Source of the DNA: Thalassotalea crassostreae
Lineage (GTDB): Bacteria; Pseudomonadota; Gammaproteobacteria; Enterobacterales; Alteromonadaceae
Reading direction: 5' to 3'
Assembly: GCF_001831495.1 (NCBI RefSeq)
Contig: NZ_CP017689.1
Span: 3,224,001-3,288,000 of the forward strand
Length of the DNA stretch: 64,000 nucleotides
Shown in pieces: positions 1 through 11,631 of the stretch (positions are counted from its first letter, which is position 1; the number at the start of each line of letters is the position of its first letter). A program made the position numbers and the translations under genes. The notes under the pieces were generated by a model that had not been told where the DNA came from, did not search any database, and saw only the letters and a program-made list of their open reading frames with translations.

Positions 1-777
1 TTTGTAAATCTAAAAGAGCCAAAAGCAAAAGGCATTCATATGTCTCGTTTGTTTTTATTGCTTGATGATTTAGCGTGTAATAACACCCTTAACTACCAAT
101 CATTAGTCGCCTTACTTAATGAGTTCATTAGTTCTCATCACGATTTAAGTGATACAGCATATGTGAAATTCCATTTTGATTACCCAATGCGTCGTGAAGC
201 GCTTATTAGCGGCAAGCAAGGCTGGCGCATCTACCCAGTAACCATCATTGGTAAATTAGAGAAAGGACAGTTTGATATTGAACTATGTGTAGATATCGCT
301 TACTCATCGACTTGTCCATGTTCTGCGGCGCTTGCCAGACAGCTGATTCAGCAATCGTTCAGTGACAAATTTGCTGCTGCTGATGTTGTCGACAAAGACG
401 TTGTTCATCAATGGTTGGGGACAACAGAAGGGATTGTTGCTACACCGCACTCGCAGCGCTCAATCGCCGAAATAAAAGTGAAACTTAACTCTTTAGTTAA
501 TACTTTCCCAATTACAGATATCGTTGATACAGTTGAAGCGGCATTACAAACACCTGTACAAGCAGCGGTTAAACGAGAAGATGAGCAAGAATTTGCTCGT
601 TTGAATGGACAAAACCTAATGTTTTGTGAAGACGCTGCACGTCGCGTACAACACGCAATGAATTTAATTGAAGGTTACGATGACTTTTGGGTAAAAATAA
701 ACCACCTTGAATCATTGCATGCCCATGATGCAGTAGCGGTAACGACAAAAGGCGTTGAAAACGGTTACAAACCTTAG
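1..777 (+). CDS. folE2: GTP cyclohydrolase I type 2, 5' end missing
   Basis: FolE2 converts GTP to 7,8-dihydroneopterin triphosphate, the first step of folate (and queuosine) synthesis. The reading frame is open from base 1, so the gene begins before the window; the internal ATG at 40 is preceded by in-frame residues ending KAKGIHMSR, which is typical FolE2 sequence just before the LLLDDL segment. The metal/active-site motif STCPCSAAL is encoded at about 307-333 and a C-terminal HAHDAVA segment at about 718-738. 258 residues are visible, so roughly the first 40 to 50 are missing. FolE2 is the zinc-independent alternative to FolE. A terminator hairpin follows within 40 bp, so this is the last gene of its transcript. 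Confidence 0.93.
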   Translation, partial: FVNLKEPKAKGIHMSRLFLLLDDLACNNTLNYQSLVALLNEFISSHHDLSDTAYVKFHFDYPMRREALISGKQGWRIYPVTIIGKLEKGQFDIELCVDIAYSSTCPCSAALARQLIQQSFSDKFAAADVVDKDVVHQWLGTTEGIVATPHSQRSIAEIKVKLNSLVNTFPITDIVDTVEAALQTPVQAAVKREDEQEFARLNGQNLMFCEDAARRVQHAMNLIEGYDDFWVKINHLESLHAHDAVAVTTKGVENGYKP

Positions 778-810
778 TTACCCCTATCGTCAACCTTGTA
801 ATCCTATTTT

Positions 811-842
811 AAAAAGCCGGTAACTCAAATTGCCGGTTTTTT
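811..842 (+). terminator. Intrinsic terminator after folE2
   Basis: CCGGTAA and TTGCCGG form a stem with one G-U pair, flanked by an A-run on the left and a six-base T-run on the right. It ends folE2 transcription. Confidence 0.85.
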
Positions 843-1166
843 AATGTCTTTTTTTCATTCAAAAAATAGACTCATAATAGCCATATAAAATTATGTACAT
901 ATTAAAGCTGTCTTTAATAATTCCAGCTGATCTTTTATTCACTTATTTGGAAAATTATGTGCATTATTAAGTAATCACTAAAAATTACATTTTTTTAGAA
1001 AATTTATTCCTACTTGTTTGTAGTGAAAATTAAAAACTTTCACTTTTTATTACACATCTCTGTAGCCATTGTCTTATATAGGACTATTGAAATTAGCATT
1101 GCACTACTTTTGGGCATCGCTGCTGAAAACAAGATAAAATAACAAGAGCAAAAACTCTAATTTATG
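843..1166. other. AT-rich intergenic leader upstream of gltB
   Basis: About 320 bases with no credible ORF, RNA gene or strong hairpin. It is very AT-rich, as expected for a regulated promoter region ahead of gltBD. No operator could be assigned with confidence. Confidence 0.5.
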
Positions 1167-1195
1167 TTGACCTTTTATTCACATATCTTTATGTT
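1167..1195 (+). promoter_or_regulatory. Putative sigma-70 promoter of gltBD
   Basis: TTGACC (1167-1172), a 17-base spacer, then TATGTT (1190-1195). The first hexamer matches the -35 consensus at five of six positions, the second the -10 consensus at four of six. The predicted start near 1202 leaves a leader of about 95 bases. Inferred from sequence only. Confidence 0.5.
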
Positions 1196-1295
1196 AGATG
1201 ATTCCCCTAGTTAAAAACCATGATAATTATTCATTATTTTATGATTTTCATTCTTCAATAAAAGGTTCACGGGGAGATTTAAGAGGAATTAGTTA

Positions 1296-4200
1296 ATGCA
1301 ATTGTTTGACCCAAATTTTCAGAAAGATAACTGTGGTTTCGGCTTAATCGCTCATCAGCAAGGTGAGAAGAGCCACAAGTTAATAAAAACGGCAATCTCT
1401 GCGCTTGATCGTATGCAACACCGTGGCGGTATTAACTCCGACGGTAAAACAGGCGACGGTTGTGGTTTATTAATGCAAAAACCTGATGGATTTTTTCGCG
1501 CTATTGCGGACGAAAAAAACTGGGTTTTAAGTAGTAAATATGCTGTAGGTACTATCTTTTTAAACCAAGATGATGAACTGGCAGCTGTAACTAGAAATAT
1601 CCTTGAGAACGAACTAGAGCAAGAAACATTAGAGGTTGTTGGCTGGCGCGAAGTACCTGTAAATACTAACGTGTTAGGTCCGATAGCTCAGGGTAATTTA
1701 CCAAAAATTGAACACCTATTTGTAAATTGCCCGTCTGGCTGGCGCAATCAAGATTTTGAACGCCGCTTATATATGGCAAGACGCCGTGCTGAAAAGAAAA
1801 TTGAGGACAGCAAGTTTTACATTGCTAGCTTATCTTGTTTAGTTACGATTTATAAAGGCTTGGTAATGCCTAAAGATTTACCAAATTTTTATCTGGATTT
1901 AGCTGATATTCGTATGCAATCAGCAATTTGTGTATTCCATCAGCGCTTCTCGACAAACACATCTCCGCAATGGCACTTAGCACAACCATTTCGTTATTTA
2001 GCTCATAATGGTGAAATCAATACCATTAGTGGTAATCGTCAATGGAGCCGTGCAAGAACTTACCGTTTCAAAACTCCGTTAATACCAGATTTGCTCGAAG
2101 CAGCACCGTTTGTAAATGAATCAGGCTCTGACTCTTCCTCATTAGATAACATGTTAGAGCTATTCCTTGCCGGTGGTATGGATTTATACCGTGGTATGCG
2201 TTTATTAATGCCGCCGGCATGGCAGAACAACCCAGCGATGGATGACGACTTAAAAGCGTTCTATGAATTTAACTCTATGCACATGGAACCTTGGGATGGT
2301 CCTGCCGGCATTGTAATGACGAATGGGCGTCATGTTGCCTGTAACTTGGACCGAAATGGTCTGCGCCCTGCTCGTTATGTTCGTACCCGTGATGGTTTTA
2401 TTACCCTAGCATCGGAAGTTGGCATTTGGGATTACGGTGAAGATGAAGTCATTGAAAAAGGTCGAGTGGGACCTGGTGAGATGCTTTCTGTCGATACCTA
2501 TACCGGTGAACTTTTAAAATCAAAAGATATTGATGACGAATTAAAGAAACGTCATCCGTACCGAAAATGGCTCGATAGTAATATTCGACATTTAGTACCG
2601 TTCGAAAAACTTGACGCTGAACTGGTTGGTCAACGTGTGTTTGATGATCAAGAAATGGCGCAATATCAAAAGATGTTTAATTTCTCTTACGAAGAAATTC
2701 AACAAGTAATTAAGGCGATGGCTGAAAACTCTCAAGAGGCGACTGGCTCTATGGGTGATGATACGCCAATGGCGGTATTATCGAGTAAATCTCGTAGTCT
2801 GTTTGATTATTTCCGCCAACAATTTGCACAAGTGACAAACCCACCTATTGACCCATTACGTGAACGTTACGTTATGTCATTGGGTACCTGTATTGGTCGT
2901 GAGCATAACGTATTTAATGAGACCACAGGTCACGCTGATCGCATTCAATTTGATACGCCTATCTTAATGTACACAGGTATTAAGCAATTGCGCGAACTCG
3001 ATAGTGAACATTACCGTAGTGACACTATTAGCTTAAATTACCTACCTAGCGAAGGCTTGAAAGAAGCCGTAATGCGCATATGTAATGAAGCGGAACAGCT
3101 GGTTCGAGAGCAAGGAACGGTTATTCTAATTTTAAGCGACCGCGATATTGCTCCGAACAAATTACCTATCCCTGCGGCTATGGCTGTTGGTGCAGTGCAA
3201 AAACGATTGGTTGATTCTAACTTACGTTGTGATTCTAATATTGTTGTAGAAACTGCCTCAGCAAGAGATCCACATCAGTTTGCTGTATTACTCGGTTTAG
3301 GTGCAACTGCTATATATCCATTTATGGCTTATGAAACCATCGAAGTATTAGTGGAAAACAAACAAATTGATGTACCAGCTAAACAAGCACTACAAAATTA
3401 CCGTAACGCCATTAATAAAGGCTTACTAAAGATTTTATCGAAAATGGGGATATCGACTATCGCCAGTTATCGATGTGCCGGCTTATATGAAGTTATCGGT
3501 TTGAATCAAGAGATTATGGAATTGTGTTTCCCTGGTATTCCTAGTCGAATTCAAGGTAGTAACTTTAGCGATATTGAACAAGATCTGATTAACCTTTCTC
3601 GTAAAGCGTGGTTACCACATCAAAAAATGACGCACGGTGGTTTATTAAAATATGTACACGGTGAAGAATATCATTGCTTTAATCCAGATGTGGTGTCTAG
3701 CCTACAACGTTCTGTGCAAACAGGAACTTATGCAGATTACAAGGTTTATGCAGATGCTGTAAATACTCGTCCAGCTGCGACTTTACGTGACTTGATTGGT
3801 TTAAAATCTGATACTGACGGCATCAATATTGATGATGTTGAAGATAGCAGTGAAATGTACAAACGTTTTGATAGTGCAGCGATGAGTATTGGTGCATTAA
3901 GCCCTGAAGCACACGAAGCACTGGCGATTGCAATGAATCACCTTGGGGGTAGTTCAAATTCAGGAGAAGGTGGCGAAGATGCAAGCCGTTTCGGTACCGT
4001 TAGAAACTCAAGAATTAAACAAATCGCATCTGGTCGATTTGGCGTTACACCACATTACTTAGTCAATGCTGATGTACTACAAATTAAGGTGGCACAAGGC
4101 GCAAAACCTGGCGAAGGGGGACAATTACCAGGCGATAAAGTTACGCCATTGATTGCTAAACTTCGCTATTCAGTTCCAGGTGTAACTTTAATTTCACCAC

Positions 4201-5756
4201 CGCCACATCATGATATTTATTCGATTGAAGATTTAGCCCAGCTAATTTTCGATTTAAAACAAGTCAATCCTAAATGTATTGTTTCAGTTAAATTAGTAAG
4301 TGGCCCAGGTGTTGGTACTATTGCTTCTGGTGTCGCGAAAGCTTACGCTGATTTCATTACAATTTCTGGTTACGACGGTGGCACTGGTGCGAGTCCATTA
4401 ACATCGGTTAAATATGCAGGTTGTCCGTGGGAAATCGGTTTAGCCGAAGCTCATCAAGCACTTGTTGAAAATGGCTTACGTCATAAAGTTAGATTACAGG
4501 TCGATGGTGGTTTAAAAACTGGCCTTGATATTGTGAAAGCAGCAATATTAGGAGCTGAAAGCTTCGGTTTTGGTACCGCACCTATGGTCGCTTTAGGTTG
4601 TAAATTCTTAAGAATTTGTCACTTAAACAACTGTGCAACAGGCATTGCAACTCAAGATCAATTATTGCGTGATGAATACTTTAAGGGTTTACCTGAACAA
4701 GTAATGAATTACTTCCGTTTTGTCGCTCAAGAAGTGCGTGAGATTATGGCAGAGCTAGGTGTTAAGCAACTTACTGACTTGATCGGTCGCACTGATTTGT
4801 TAGAGCCTTTACAAGGTATAACTGCTAAGCAGCAAAAACTTGATTTATCATCTATTATCGCTCCTGTTAAAGCTTCAGATGACACTGCATTATTTAACAG
4901 TGAACGTAATGAGCCATTTGATAAGGCGGTTTTGAACAACAAGATATTGAAAGAAACTCAAACAGCTATCTCAAATAAGTCTGGTGGTGAATTCCATTTC
5001 AGCACACAAAATACTGATCGTTCAGTAGGTGCATTAATCTCTGGTCAAATTGCTTTATTGCACGGTAATCAAGGAATGGCGTCTGCGCCGATTCACTTGC
5101 ACTTAACCGGTACTGTGGGCCAATCATTTGCCTGTTTTAACGCTGGCGGTTTAAACATTACCCTAACTGGTGATGCCAACGATTACGTCGGTAAAGGTAT
5201 GGCTGGTGGTACTATCAACATAATGCCACCAAAAGGTGTCACATACCAAACGCATCTTACACCGATTATGGGTAACACCTGTTTATACGGCGCGACTGGC
5301 GGTCATTTATATGCAGCGGGTTGTGCAGGCGAGCGTTTCGCGGTACGTAACTCAGGTTGTCATGCAGTTATTGAAGGCGCAGGTGATCATGCTTGTGAAT
5401 ATATGACTGGTGGTATCGTTACCTTCCTAGGTAAGGTTGGTCTTAACTTTGGTGCAGGTATGACCGGCGGCTTTGCTTACGTACTTGATGAAGATAATAA
5501 TTTAGATTCGTGCATTAATGGTGAGTCAATCGAGATTGTTGAGTTAACTGACTTAACTATTCACCAAGAGCATTTGCGCGGTATTATCAATCATCACCTA
5601 GAACAAACAAACAGCCCAAGAGCGCAATATATTTTGGAAAACTTTAGTGAATTTGCCAGCAAGTTCAAATTAATTAAACCAACAGCGACAGATGTGAAAA
5701 CCTTATTAGGCCATCGTAGTCGTTCATCAGCAGAACTTAGAGTTCAGGCACAGTAG
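1296..5756 (+). CDS. gltB: Glutamate synthase (NADPH) large subunit
   Basis: The large subunit of GOGAT transfers the amide of glutamine to 2-oxoglutarate to give two glutamates, the main nitrogen-assimilation route at low ammonium. At 1486 residues it has the usual family length. Cys13 in DNCGFGL is the class II amidotransferase nucleophile, normally exposed by removal of the first 12 residues. The central and FMN-binding synthase regions follow, with Cys1102, Cys1108 and Cys1113 in the CxxxxxCxxxxC motif that binds the 3Fe-4S cluster. The C-terminal GXGXG-type beta-helix is rich in GG repeats (TGGIVTFLGKVGLNFGAGMTGG region split over about 1360-1385). The ATG has AGAGGAA about 7 bases upstream. 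gltD starts 9 bp downstream, so the two are co-transcribed. Confidence 0.97.
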   Translation: MQLFDPNFQKDNCGFGLIAHQQGEKSHKLIKTAISALDRMQHRGGINSDGKTGDGCGLLMQKPDGFFRAIADEKNWVLSSKYAVGTIFLNQDDELAAVTRNILENELEQETLEVVGWREVPVNTNVLGPIAQGNLPKIEHLFVNCPSGWRNQDFERRLYMARRRAEKKIEDSKFYIASLSCLVTIYKGLVMPKDLPNFYLDLADIRMQSAICVFHQRFSTNTSPQWHLAQPFRYLAHNGEINTISGNRQWSRARTYRFKTPLIPDLLEAAPFVNESGSDSSSLDNMLELFLAGGMDLYRGMRLLMPPAWQNNPAMDDDLKAFYEFNSMHMEPWDGPAGIVMTNGRHVACNLDRNGLRPARYVRTRDGFITLASEVGIWDYGEDEVIEKGRVGPGEMLSVDTYTGELLKSKDIDDELKKRHPYRKWLDSNIRHLVPFEKLDAELVGQRVFDDQEMAQYQKMFNFSYEEIQQVIKAMAENSQEATGSMGDDTPMAVLSSKSRSLFDYFRQQFAQVTNPPIDPLRERYVMSLGTCIGREHNVFNETTGHADRIQFDTPILMYTGIKQLRELDSEHYRSDTISLNYLPSEGLKEAVMRICNEAEQLVREQGTVILILSDRDIAPNKLPIPAAMAVGAVQKRLVDSNLRCDSNIVVETASARDPHQFAVLLGLGATAIYPFMAYETIEVLVENKQIDVPAKQALQNYRNAINKGLLKILSKMGISTIASYRCAGLYEVIGLNQEIMELCFPGIPSRIQGSNFSDIEQDLINLSRKAWLPHQKMTHGGLLKYVHGEEYHCFNPDVVSSLQRSVQTGTYADYKVYADAVNTRPAATLRDLIGLKSDTDGINIDDVEDSSEMYKRFDSAAMSIGALSPEAHEALAIAMNHLGGSSNSGEGGEDASRFGTVRNSRIKQIASGRFGVTPHYLVNADVLQIKVAQGAKPGEGGQLPGDKVTPLIAKLRYSVPGVTLISPPPHHDIYSIEDLAQLIFDLKQVNPKCIVSVKLVSGPGVGTIASGVAKAYADFITISGYDGGTGASPLTSVKYAGCPWEIGLAEAHQALVENGLRHKVRLQVDGGLKTGLDIVKAAILGAESFGFGTAPMVALGCKFLRICHLNNCATGIATQDQLLRDEYFKGLPEQVMNYFRFVAQEVREIMAELGVKQLTDLIGRTDLLEPLQGITAKQQKLDLSSIIAPVKASDDTALFNSERNEPFDKAVLNNKILKETQTAISNKSGGEFHFSTQNTDRSVGALISGQIALLHGNQGMASAPIHLHLTGTVGQSFACFNAGGLNITLTGDANDYVGKGMAGGTINIMPPKGVTYQTHLTPIMGNTCLYGATGGHLYAAGCAGERFAVRNSGCHAVIEGAGDHACEYMTGGIVTFLGKVGLNFGAGMTGGFAYVLDEDNNLDSCINGESIEIVELTDLTIHQEHLRGIINHHLEQTNSPRAQYILENFSEFASKFKLIKPTATDVKTLLGHRSRSSAELRVQAQ

Positions 5757-7208
<1,452 letters not shown>

Positions 7209-7269
7209 ATTAGCTACTAAAGAACAGTAAAGCAACCAGTTAAATACTGACTGTCATATAAATGACTAG

Positions 7270-7306
7270 ATACCAAGAAACAGTTCTCTGTTTCTTGGTA
7301 TTTTTA
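7270..7306 (+). terminator. Intrinsic terminator after gltBD
   Basis: A perfect 14-bp stem (ATACCAAGAAACAG with its complement) closes a TTCT loop and runs into a T-rich tail. A short ORF overlaps it and is not considered real. Confidence 0.92.
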
Positions 7307-7522
7307 TTTGGGTCATCTAACACCTGCAACAAAAACCTCCCTATTTCGATACATACCCTTCAATCGTCATCATTATTTTTTTGCACCAAAATAGTGCGCA
7401 CAATTCCCTATAAACAACTTCCCAACAACGCCAACGCACCATTATCACTTAAATATCAGTAACTTAAGTTAGGGCACGGTTGTTGCAACTGTTACCTTAA
7501 TTATAATGAATAGGGGTTAATT
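7307..7522. other. Intergenic region before the glucosylglycerate operon
   Basis: No supported gene. A TATAAT hexamer occurs at 7502-7507, but it lies only 15 bases before the chosen start codon and has no well-spaced -35 partner. Nothing else stands out. Confidence 0.4.
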
Positions 7523-8353
7523 TTGGATAGTCAATTTATCATAAGCACAGATCTCGACGGCACTTTACTAGATCATCACACTTACAAATATAACAAAGCG
7601 GTTCCCGCACTTGAGTATTGTGATGAACAAAACATTCCTATCATTTTTAATACCAGTAAAACATTTAGCGAAACAGAGAAACTTTGTAAGCAATTAGATA
7701 TCATCCACCCTTTTATCATTGAAAATGGTTCAGCCTTATATATTCCAAAGGACTATTTCCCGACAATCGAAGACGAGAGTGTCCCTTGTTATGACGCTGG
7801 TGACTACTGGCTGTTTAAATTTGGCTTAAACCGCAATGAAATTTTATCTCGATTAGTCACCTTTAAAAGCAGTCACGACTTCGAGTTTAAAGGATTCTCA
7901 CAATACTCAAGCCATGAACTTGCCAAGTTAACAGGCTTGACGTTAACACAAGCTATTCAAGCTCAAGAGCGACAGTTCTCAGAGCCAATCAATTGGCTTG
8001 GAACAGAAGAGCAGTTATCTAACTTTAAAAAGCTTATTAGTCTATTTGGTTTAAATGCCATTAGAGGCGGTCGCTTTGTCCATGTGCAAGGAAAAAGTGA
8101 TAAATCAAAGCCCTTGATGTTTTTAAAATCGCTATATCAACGCTTTCATAACACATCACAAAAACTAATCGCATTGGGCGATGGTGATAATGATAAGGAC
8201 ATGCTCAACTGTGCTGACATTGCCATCGTCATTAAATCGCCTACTCACGAAAGATTAATTATTAGTGAACATAAACACTTGATCCGCTCGAAATATATTG
8301 GACCAGAAGGCTGGAACGATTCAGTCATGTCTTTATTAGAACCGGTAAATTAG
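7523..8353 (+). CDS. gpgP: HAD-IIB sugar-3-phosphoglycerate phosphatase (MpgP/GpgP family)
   Basis: A HAD phosphatase of the mannosyl-3-phosphoglycerate phosphatase family. Next to a glucosyl-3-phosphoglycerate synthase gene it most likely dephosphorylates glucosyl-3-phosphoglycerate to glucosylglycerate, a compatible solute. The HAD motif I DLDGTLLD lies at residues 10-17 (first Asp nucleophile) and motif IV GDGDNDKDML near residue 220. It starts with TTG, with TAGGGG upstream; the ATG at 7505 runs straight into a stop and is not usable. The next gene starts 9 bp downstream behind AGGAGA, so they form an operon. Glucose versus mannose specificity is inferred from the neighbour and not from the enzyme itself. 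Confidence 0.85.
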   Translation: MDSQFIISTDLDGTLLDHHTYKYNKAVPALEYCDEQNIPIIFNTSKTFSETEKLCKQLDIIHPFIIENGSALYIPKDYFPTIEDESVPCYDAGDYWLFKFGLNRNEILSRLVTFKSSHDFEFKGFSQYSSHELAKLTGLTLTQAIQAQERQFSEPINWLGTEEQLSNFKKLISLFGLNAIRGGRFVHVQGKSDKSKPLMFLKSLYQRFHNTSQKLIALGDGDNDKDMLNCADIAIVIKSPTHERLIISEHKHLIRSKYIGPEGWNDSVMSLLEPVN

Positions 8354-8362
8354 GAGAGAACC

Positions 8363-9607
8363 ATGAGTGATTTTTATCAAAACGGCATCATCACCACATT
8401 GCATAACTTAACTAAAAGACCTGTTGAGGTAGTGGAAAAAGAACTACTCGAATTTAGTGAAAAGCGACCGATGGGGTTAGTGCTGCCATCTCTTTATTCT
8501 GAGCTACAAACAAAAGCACTGCCTAACATCGTTGAAGAACTTGCAAAAGTGCCTTATTTATCGCAAATAACCATAGGACTCGACCGCGCTACTGAAGATG
8601 AATATCGCCATGCCCTGCAATTTTTTAGTAAGCTTCCTCAAAAGCACCGTATTTTATGGAACGACGGTCCAAGATTAAAAGCGATAGATGCAAAGCTAAA
8701 GGCTCTTGGGTTAGCACCAAATCAAATGGGTAAAGGCCGAAACGTTTGGTATTGCTTTGGTTATACCCTCGCCTGCAATGAGGTTGAATCAATCGCTTTG
8801 CACGATTGTGACATTTTAACTTATAAGCGAGACTTACTCGCTCGCCTTATCTACCCAGTCGCCAATCCGAAGTTTAACTACGAATTTTGTAAAGGTTTCT
8901 ATTCTAGGATTGCCAATGACACTCTAAACGGTCGAGTGAGTAGGTTATTAGTAACGCCATTGGTTCGATCGTTAAAACAGCAAGTGGATAATAGCGATTA
9001 TCTCGATTACCTCGACAGTTACCGTTACGCCTTAGCAGGTGAATTCTCGTTTAGAATTGATGTGCTAAATGATTTGCGCATTCCAAGTGACTGGGGCCTA
9101 GAAATTGGTGTTTTAGCGGAAATGTGGCGCAACTATTCTACCAACCGTTTGTGCCAAGTTGATATCGCAGATATTTATGACCATAAACACCAAGACCTTT
9201 CCGCCGAGAATGAAGACGGTGGACTATCAAAAATGTCAATTGATATCGCTAAAGCCTTATTTAGAAAGTTGGCAATACAGGGCACTGTTTTTAATGAAGG
9301 TAAGTTTAGAACAATTAAAGCCACCTATTATCGATTGGCATTAGACTTCATTGAAGCGTACAAAAATGATGCGATCATTAATGGTTTAGATTTAGACATT
9401 CACAAAGAAGAACAAGCCGTTGAGTTATTCGCAGAAAATATAATTAAGGCCGGCGAGAAGTTTCTAGAAGACCCAATGGAAACACCGTTTATTCCGAGTT
9501 GGAATCGTGTGGTAAACGCTGTGCCAGATATTTTTGAGCAAATAAAAGAAGCGGTTGAGTTAGATTATGAAGAGTTTTCAACACAAACAATAAGTAAATC
9601 AGCATAA
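8363..9607 (+). CDS. gpgS: Glucosyl-3-phosphoglycerate synthase (GT81)
   Basis: A retaining glycosyltransferase that joins glucose from an NDP-glucose donor to 3-phosphoglycerate, the committed step of glucosylglycerate synthesis. The nucleotide-sugar/metal-binding DxD is seen as Asp148-Cys-Asp150 in LHDCDILTY, and the preceding LPSLYSEL segment matches GpgS-type enzymes. Length 414 residues, typical for bacterial GpgS. AGGAGAG sits at good spacing before the ATG. It lies between the phosphatase and a glucosylglycerate-type phosphorylase, which supports this role. Confidence 0.88.
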   Translation: MSDFYQNGIITTLHNLTKRPVEVVEKELLEFSEKRPMGLVLPSLYSELQTKALPNIVEELAKVPYLSQITIGLDRATEDEYRHALQFFSKLPQKHRILWNDGPRLKAIDAKLKALGLAPNQMGKGRNVWYCFGYTLACNEVESIALHDCDILTYKRDLLARLIYPVANPKFNYEFCKGFYSRIANDTLNGRVSRLLVTPLVRSLKQQVDNSDYLDYLDSYRYALAGEFSFRIDVLNDLRIPSDWGLEIGVLAEMWRNYSTNRLCQVDIADIYDHKHQDLSAENEDGGLSKMSIDIAKALFRKLAIQGTVFNEGKFRTIKATYYRLALDFIEAYKNDAIINGLDLDIHKEEQAVELFAENIIKAGEKFLEDPMETPFIPSWNRVVNAVPDIFEQIKEAVELDYEEFSTQTISKSA

Positions 9608-9635
9608 AACAATTAAATTTATAGGTTAGCCTAAG

Positions 9636-11372
9636 ATGACGACCCTGAAAGAATTTCAAATTCGAGTTATTGAGCATTTATCAAAACTTTATCCGCCAAG
9701 CGATTTACCAAGCCTTTGCGACGAACTACTGAAAGTAATGGATATCGAAGATGGCGGCAAAGTTGTACCAGCTCATCACAATAATTGGGATGAAAATGAT
9801 ATTTACTTAATTACCTACGGTGATAGCGTTTATCAAGAAGGTGAAGCGCCACTAACGACTTTGCAAAATTTCTTAACGACACACGTTGGCGATAGTGTCA
9901 GCTCGGTGCATATATTACCGTTTTATCCGTATAGCTCTGACGATGGCTTTTCAGTAATCGATTATTACCAAGTGAATCAATCACTTGGCGGCTGGCGACA
10001 TGTTGAAGCCATTTGCCAAGATTACGATGTTATGGCGGATGTAGTAATAAACCATTGCTCTGCAAGAAGCGGCTGGTTTGAAAATTTTAAAAATAATAAA
10101 CACCCAGGTAAAGACTTTTTTTTCGAAGCGGATCCTACATTAGACTTATCGCTTGTAGTAAGACCAAGAACTCACGACTTGCTAAAGCAAGTAACCACTG
10201 CCGACGGTACTAAATATGTTTGGTGTACCTTTAGTCATGATCAAGTCGACTTTGACTTTCGAAATCCTGCGGTGCTAATAGAATTTGTTTCAATCTTAAA
10301 GTTTTACTTAGATAAAGGCATCACCATCTTCCGTTTCGATGCAGTTGCCTTTCTATGGAAAATTCCAGGTACTAGCTGCATCAATTTAGTTGAAACTCAT
10401 GAGGTGGTAAAACTATTACGATTATTGGTCGAACGCCAAAACCCTGATGCCATTATCATTACTGAAACTAACGTTCCAAATCGTCAAAACCTAATGTATT
10501 TTGGCAATGCCAATGAAGCTCATGCTATCTATAATTTTGCCCTGCCGCCGCTGTTAATCAATGCGCTAACAACGGGCAACTGTATGCACTTAAAAACTTG
10601 GTTGATGTCTCTACCGCCGGCGCAAAGTGGTACTACCTATTTCAACTTTATCGCTTCTCATGACGGAATTGGCTTAAGACCTGTTGAAGGTTTATTAGAA
10701 GAAACTGAAATTGATGAACTGATTAATACCATGGTTAATTTTGGCGGCAAAATATCATGGCGCGCCTTAAAAGACGGCAGCAACCAAGTTTATGAAATTA
10801 ATATCAGTTTAATCGATGCGCTAAGTGGTACAAATAAAGGTAAAGACAAATATCAGAACCAACGCTTTATTTGTGCTCATACCATTATGCTAGCCATAGA
10901 AGGCTTGCCAGCATTTTATATTCATAGTTTATTAGCGACATCAAACGACTATGAAAAAGTAAAGCATACCAATCAGAATCGCAGTATCAATAGACATAAA
11001 TGGGATTACAAAAAGCTAAACAAAGAATTAAGTAATGATTTCAGTCAGCACAAACAAATTCTATCGCGCTTACTAGCCTTGATTGATTTACGCAAAAAAC
11101 AACCGGCATTTCATCCAAATGCGACGCAATATACTCTGCATTTGGGCTTAAAGTTATTTGCTTTCTGGCGCCAATGTCCTAATCGCAAGCAAAGCATTTT
11201 CTGTATCAATAACGTAAGTGATGAAGCACAGAGTTTGTCGCTAGCTGATTTAAATCTAATCGAAACCGATAACTGGAAAGATTTAATAGGCGATGCCGAG
11301 TATAACGATTTGTCGCAACAAATAATTATGGCTCCTTATCAAAGTCTTTGGTTAACTAATTACCATAGCTAA
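9636..11372 (+). CDS. GH13_18 sucrose-phosphorylase-like enzyme, probably glucosylglycerate phosphorylase
   Basis: A glycoside phosphorylase of GH13 subfamily 18. Catalytic residues are visible: Asp235 (nucleophile, in FRFDAVAF), Glu277 (acid/base, in TETN) and His342-Asp343 (in SHDGIG). Subfamily 18 includes sucrose phosphorylase, sucrose 6'-phosphate phosphorylase and glucosylglycerate phosphorylase. Placement directly behind gpgS points to the last activity: reversible phosphorolysis of glucosylglycerate to glucose-1-phosphate and glycerate. 578 residues, no signal peptide, hence cytoplasmic. It begins 28 bp after gpgS and ends the operon. Substrate is inferred from context; sucrose remains possible. 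Confidence 0.82.
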   Translation: MTTLKEFQIRVIEHLSKLYPPSDLPSLCDELLKVMDIEDGGKVVPAHHNNWDENDIYLITYGDSVYQEGEAPLTTLQNFLTTHVGDSVSSVHILPFYPYSSDDGFSVIDYYQVNQSLGGWRHVEAICQDYDVMADVVINHCSARSGWFENFKNNKHPGKDFFFEADPTLDLSLVVRPRTHDLLKQVTTADGTKYVWCTFSHDQVDFDFRNPAVLIEFVSILKFYLDKGITIFRFDAVAFLWKIPGTSCINLVETHEVVKLLRLLVERQNPDAIIITETNVPNRQNLMYFGNANEAHAIYNFALPPLLINALTTGNCMHLKTWLMSLPPAQSGTTYFNFIASHDGIGLRPVEGLLEETEIDELINTMVNFGGKISWRALKDGSNQVYEINISLIDALSGTNKGKDKYQNQRFICAHTIMLAIEGLPAFYIHSLLATSNDYEKVKHTNQNRSINRHKWDYKKLNKELSNDFSQHKQILSRLLALIDLRKKQPAFHPNATQYTLHLGLKLFAFWRQCPNRKQSIFCINNVSDEAQSLSLADLNLIETDNWKDLIGDAEYNDLSQQIIMAPYQSLWLTNYHS

Positions 11373-11631
11373 TTGTCGGTAATAGATTGGCCTGATAATT
11401 TGCCTTGCACAAAAACATTAGTTTATTTTCGAATACACCACCGATTAATCGCTTTCTCATTGCCCTAATGTTTATTCCAAAGAGTCTAAAAACTGAAAAT
11501 TAAATAGAGAATCGCCCCTTGTTCATGGTTTAATCGTGATATAAAACAAAAAGATGATGATGAAACCATGACAATCAAGCCAATTATTTTCGTTATGATT
11601 TAAATATTGAGACGAAGATAAGGATCACACC

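Noticed and set aside
1219..1240. Fur-box-like TGATAATTATTCATTATT before gltB
   Set aside because: Does not align with the consensus beyond the first hexamer.
7262..7462. 66-codon ORF after gltD
   Set aside because: Begins just before the terminator and reads through it; no ribosome site and no recognisable protein.
11523..11571. 9-bp inverted repeat TCATGGTTT/AAACCATGA upstream of the VWA gene
   Set aside because: Arms are 31 bases apart in AT-rich DNA; could be an operator but evidence is too thin.
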